A stretch of DNA of 5,710 nt from an uncultured Flavobacteriales bacterium. Lineage in GTDB: Bacteria; Bacteroidota; Bacteroidia; Flavobacteriales; Vicingaceae. The position numbers were made by a program, and so were the translations under genes. Shown in pieces: positions 4,839-5,710 of the stretch (position 1 is the stretch's first letter; the number at the start of each line of letters is the position of its first letter). Where the stretch lies: assembly GCA_946886085.1 (NCBI GenBank), contig CAMPHX010000108.1, positions 1 through 5,710 on the forward strand, in the 5' to 3' direction. The notes beneath the pieces were generated by a model, which was not told where the DNA came from, searched no databases, and saw nothing but the letters and a program-made list of their open reading frames with translations.

Positions 4839-5710
4839 ATGTTTTTAATTTTTGATACAGAAACCACAGGCTTACCCCGCGACTATAACGCACCCGTTTC
4901 CGATTCGGACAACTGGCCCAGAATGGTGCAGCTGGCTTGGCAACTGCACGATGATACAGGTAAATTAATTACAGCCAAAAACTATATTATCAAACCCGTT
5001 GGTTTTGATATTCCTATTGCCGTAGCCAACGTGCATGGCATTACTACCGAAAGAGCCTTGGCAGATGGTAAGGATTTGCAATTTGTATTAGAAGAGTTTC
5101 AAAAAGATTTGCAACAAACCACCTACAATGTAGGACATAACATTGAGTTTGATGTCAACATTGTTGGAGCAGAATTTTACAGACTTTCCATAGCCAATAA
5201 TTTAGCAGCTAAAAAGTCGCTCGATACCATGAAATCCAGTGTGGATTTTTGTGCTATTCCGGGTGGAAGAGGTGGAGGGTATAAATATCCTAGGTTAACG
5301 GATTTACATATAAAACTTTTTAATAAAGACTTTGGAGATGCCCATGATGCGGCTTATGATGTAGATGCAACAGCTCGTTGTTTCTTTGAATTGCTTAAGC
5401 TTAGGGTAATTCATCCCAAAGAAATTACCAATCAGGAAATTGTTTACGAAGCTCCTAAATTAGCAGAAGCCAATTTCGCTAAAAAAACTACGGATACTTC
5501 GGCTGAGGATGTTTTAAAAACGACTACTCCCATATCTTCGGAGTTGGAAGCCTTGGATTTTGTGCATCTGCATAATCATTCGGAGTTTTCTATTCTTCAG
5601 TCTACCACAAAAGTTGCCGGATTGGTAAAGAAAGCCAAAGAATTAGGAATGAGTGCTGTTGCATTAACAGATCATGGTAACATGATGGCAACCTTTCATT
5701 TTGTTAGAGA
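4839..5710 (+). CDS. dnaE: DNA polymerase III alpha subunit with N-terminal exonuclease (5' part)
   Basis: This is the replicative polymerase catalytic subunit, cut off by the window end: 290 codons are visible, out of about 1,400-1,500 residues expected for the flavobacterial form. Residues 1 to about 190 are a DEDDh 3'-5' exonuclease (DnaQ-like) with Asp6 and Glu8 in MFLIFDTETTG, Asp105 in GHNIEFD, and His169 plus Asp174 in HDAAYD, so proofreading should be active. A linker (about 195-238) of low conservation follows. From about 240 the PHP domain begins, with FVHLHNHSEFSIL (His243, His245, His247 as expected metal ligands) and ALTDHGNM (Asp278, His279). The exonuclease is at the extreme N-terminus, unlike PolC, where it is inserted inside PHP. 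The ATG at 4839 places the first catalytic Asp at the usual distance. Polymerase motifs lie beyond the window. The upstream 211-base gap suggests its own promoter. A separate DnaQ fused to something else is excluded by the PHP start. Confidence 0.95.
   Translation, partial: MFLIFDTETTGLPRDYNAPVSDSDNWPRMVQLAWQLHDDTGKLITAKNYIIKPVGFDIPIAVANVHGITTERALADGKDLQFVLEEFQKDLQQTTYNVGHNIEFDVNIVGAEFYRLSIANNLAAKKSLDTMKSSVDFCAIPGGRGGGYKYPRLTDLHIKLFNKDFGDAHDAAYDVDATARCFFELLKLRVIHPKEITNQEIVYEAPKLAEANFAKKTTDTSAEDVLKTTTPISSELEALDFVHLHNHSEFSILQSTTKVAGLVKKAKELGMSAVALTDHGNMMATFHFVR

Overview
The window looks like chromosomal DNA from a member of the Bacteroidota, probably a flavobacterium-like organism. The DNA is AT-rich, there are no strong purine-rich ribosome binding sites, an excellent match to the Bacteroidota-type promoter (TTTG, 19 bases, TAnnTTTG) is present, and the replicative polymerase gene at the right end carries an N-terminal proofreading exonuclease domain, an arrangement I know from flavobacterial DnaE proteins. 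All genes read left to right.

Left block (25-752): mscL, a large-conductance mechanosensitive channel, overlaps by four bases a small multidrug resistance (SMR) family exporter whose second half carries the SugE/Gdx-type signature. Both are short inner-membrane proteins and are probably translated together. A 388-base gap follows. It holds a degenerate ATTCCC/GGGAAT hairpin element and a good promoter candidate whose transcript would have a leader of about 160 bases.

Central block (1141-4627): an operon of a classic-clade AAA+ ATPase (319 residues) followed six bases later by a cytoplasmic subtilisin-family (S8) protease. The protease is split. Its N-terminal domain (240 residues) ends at a TGA at 2827, and its catalytic part (601 residues, Asp56/His94/Ser325 with Asn206) continues in the next frame with an eight-base overlap. 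A one-base indel in an A4 run, or loss of one copy of a tandem TTGA, would fuse the two into a single protein of about 840 residues, the size I expect for this family. The locus is therefore a frameshifted gene, a sequencing error, or a truly two-piece protease. The ATPase has intact Walker, sensor, arginine-finger and pore-loop motifs, so the pair resembles an ATP-dependent unfoldase plus protease. Such pairs recur as accessory modules, and a defence or regulated-proteolysis role is plausible but not shown here.

Right block (4628-5710): a 211-base gap with a near-perfect REP-like hairpin and a T-rich tract, then the first 290 codons of dnaE, which runs off the window. Its exonuclease motifs and the start of the PHP domain are visible. 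The ATPase-protease operon sits between housekeeping-type genes and is flanked on both sides by small hairpin elements.
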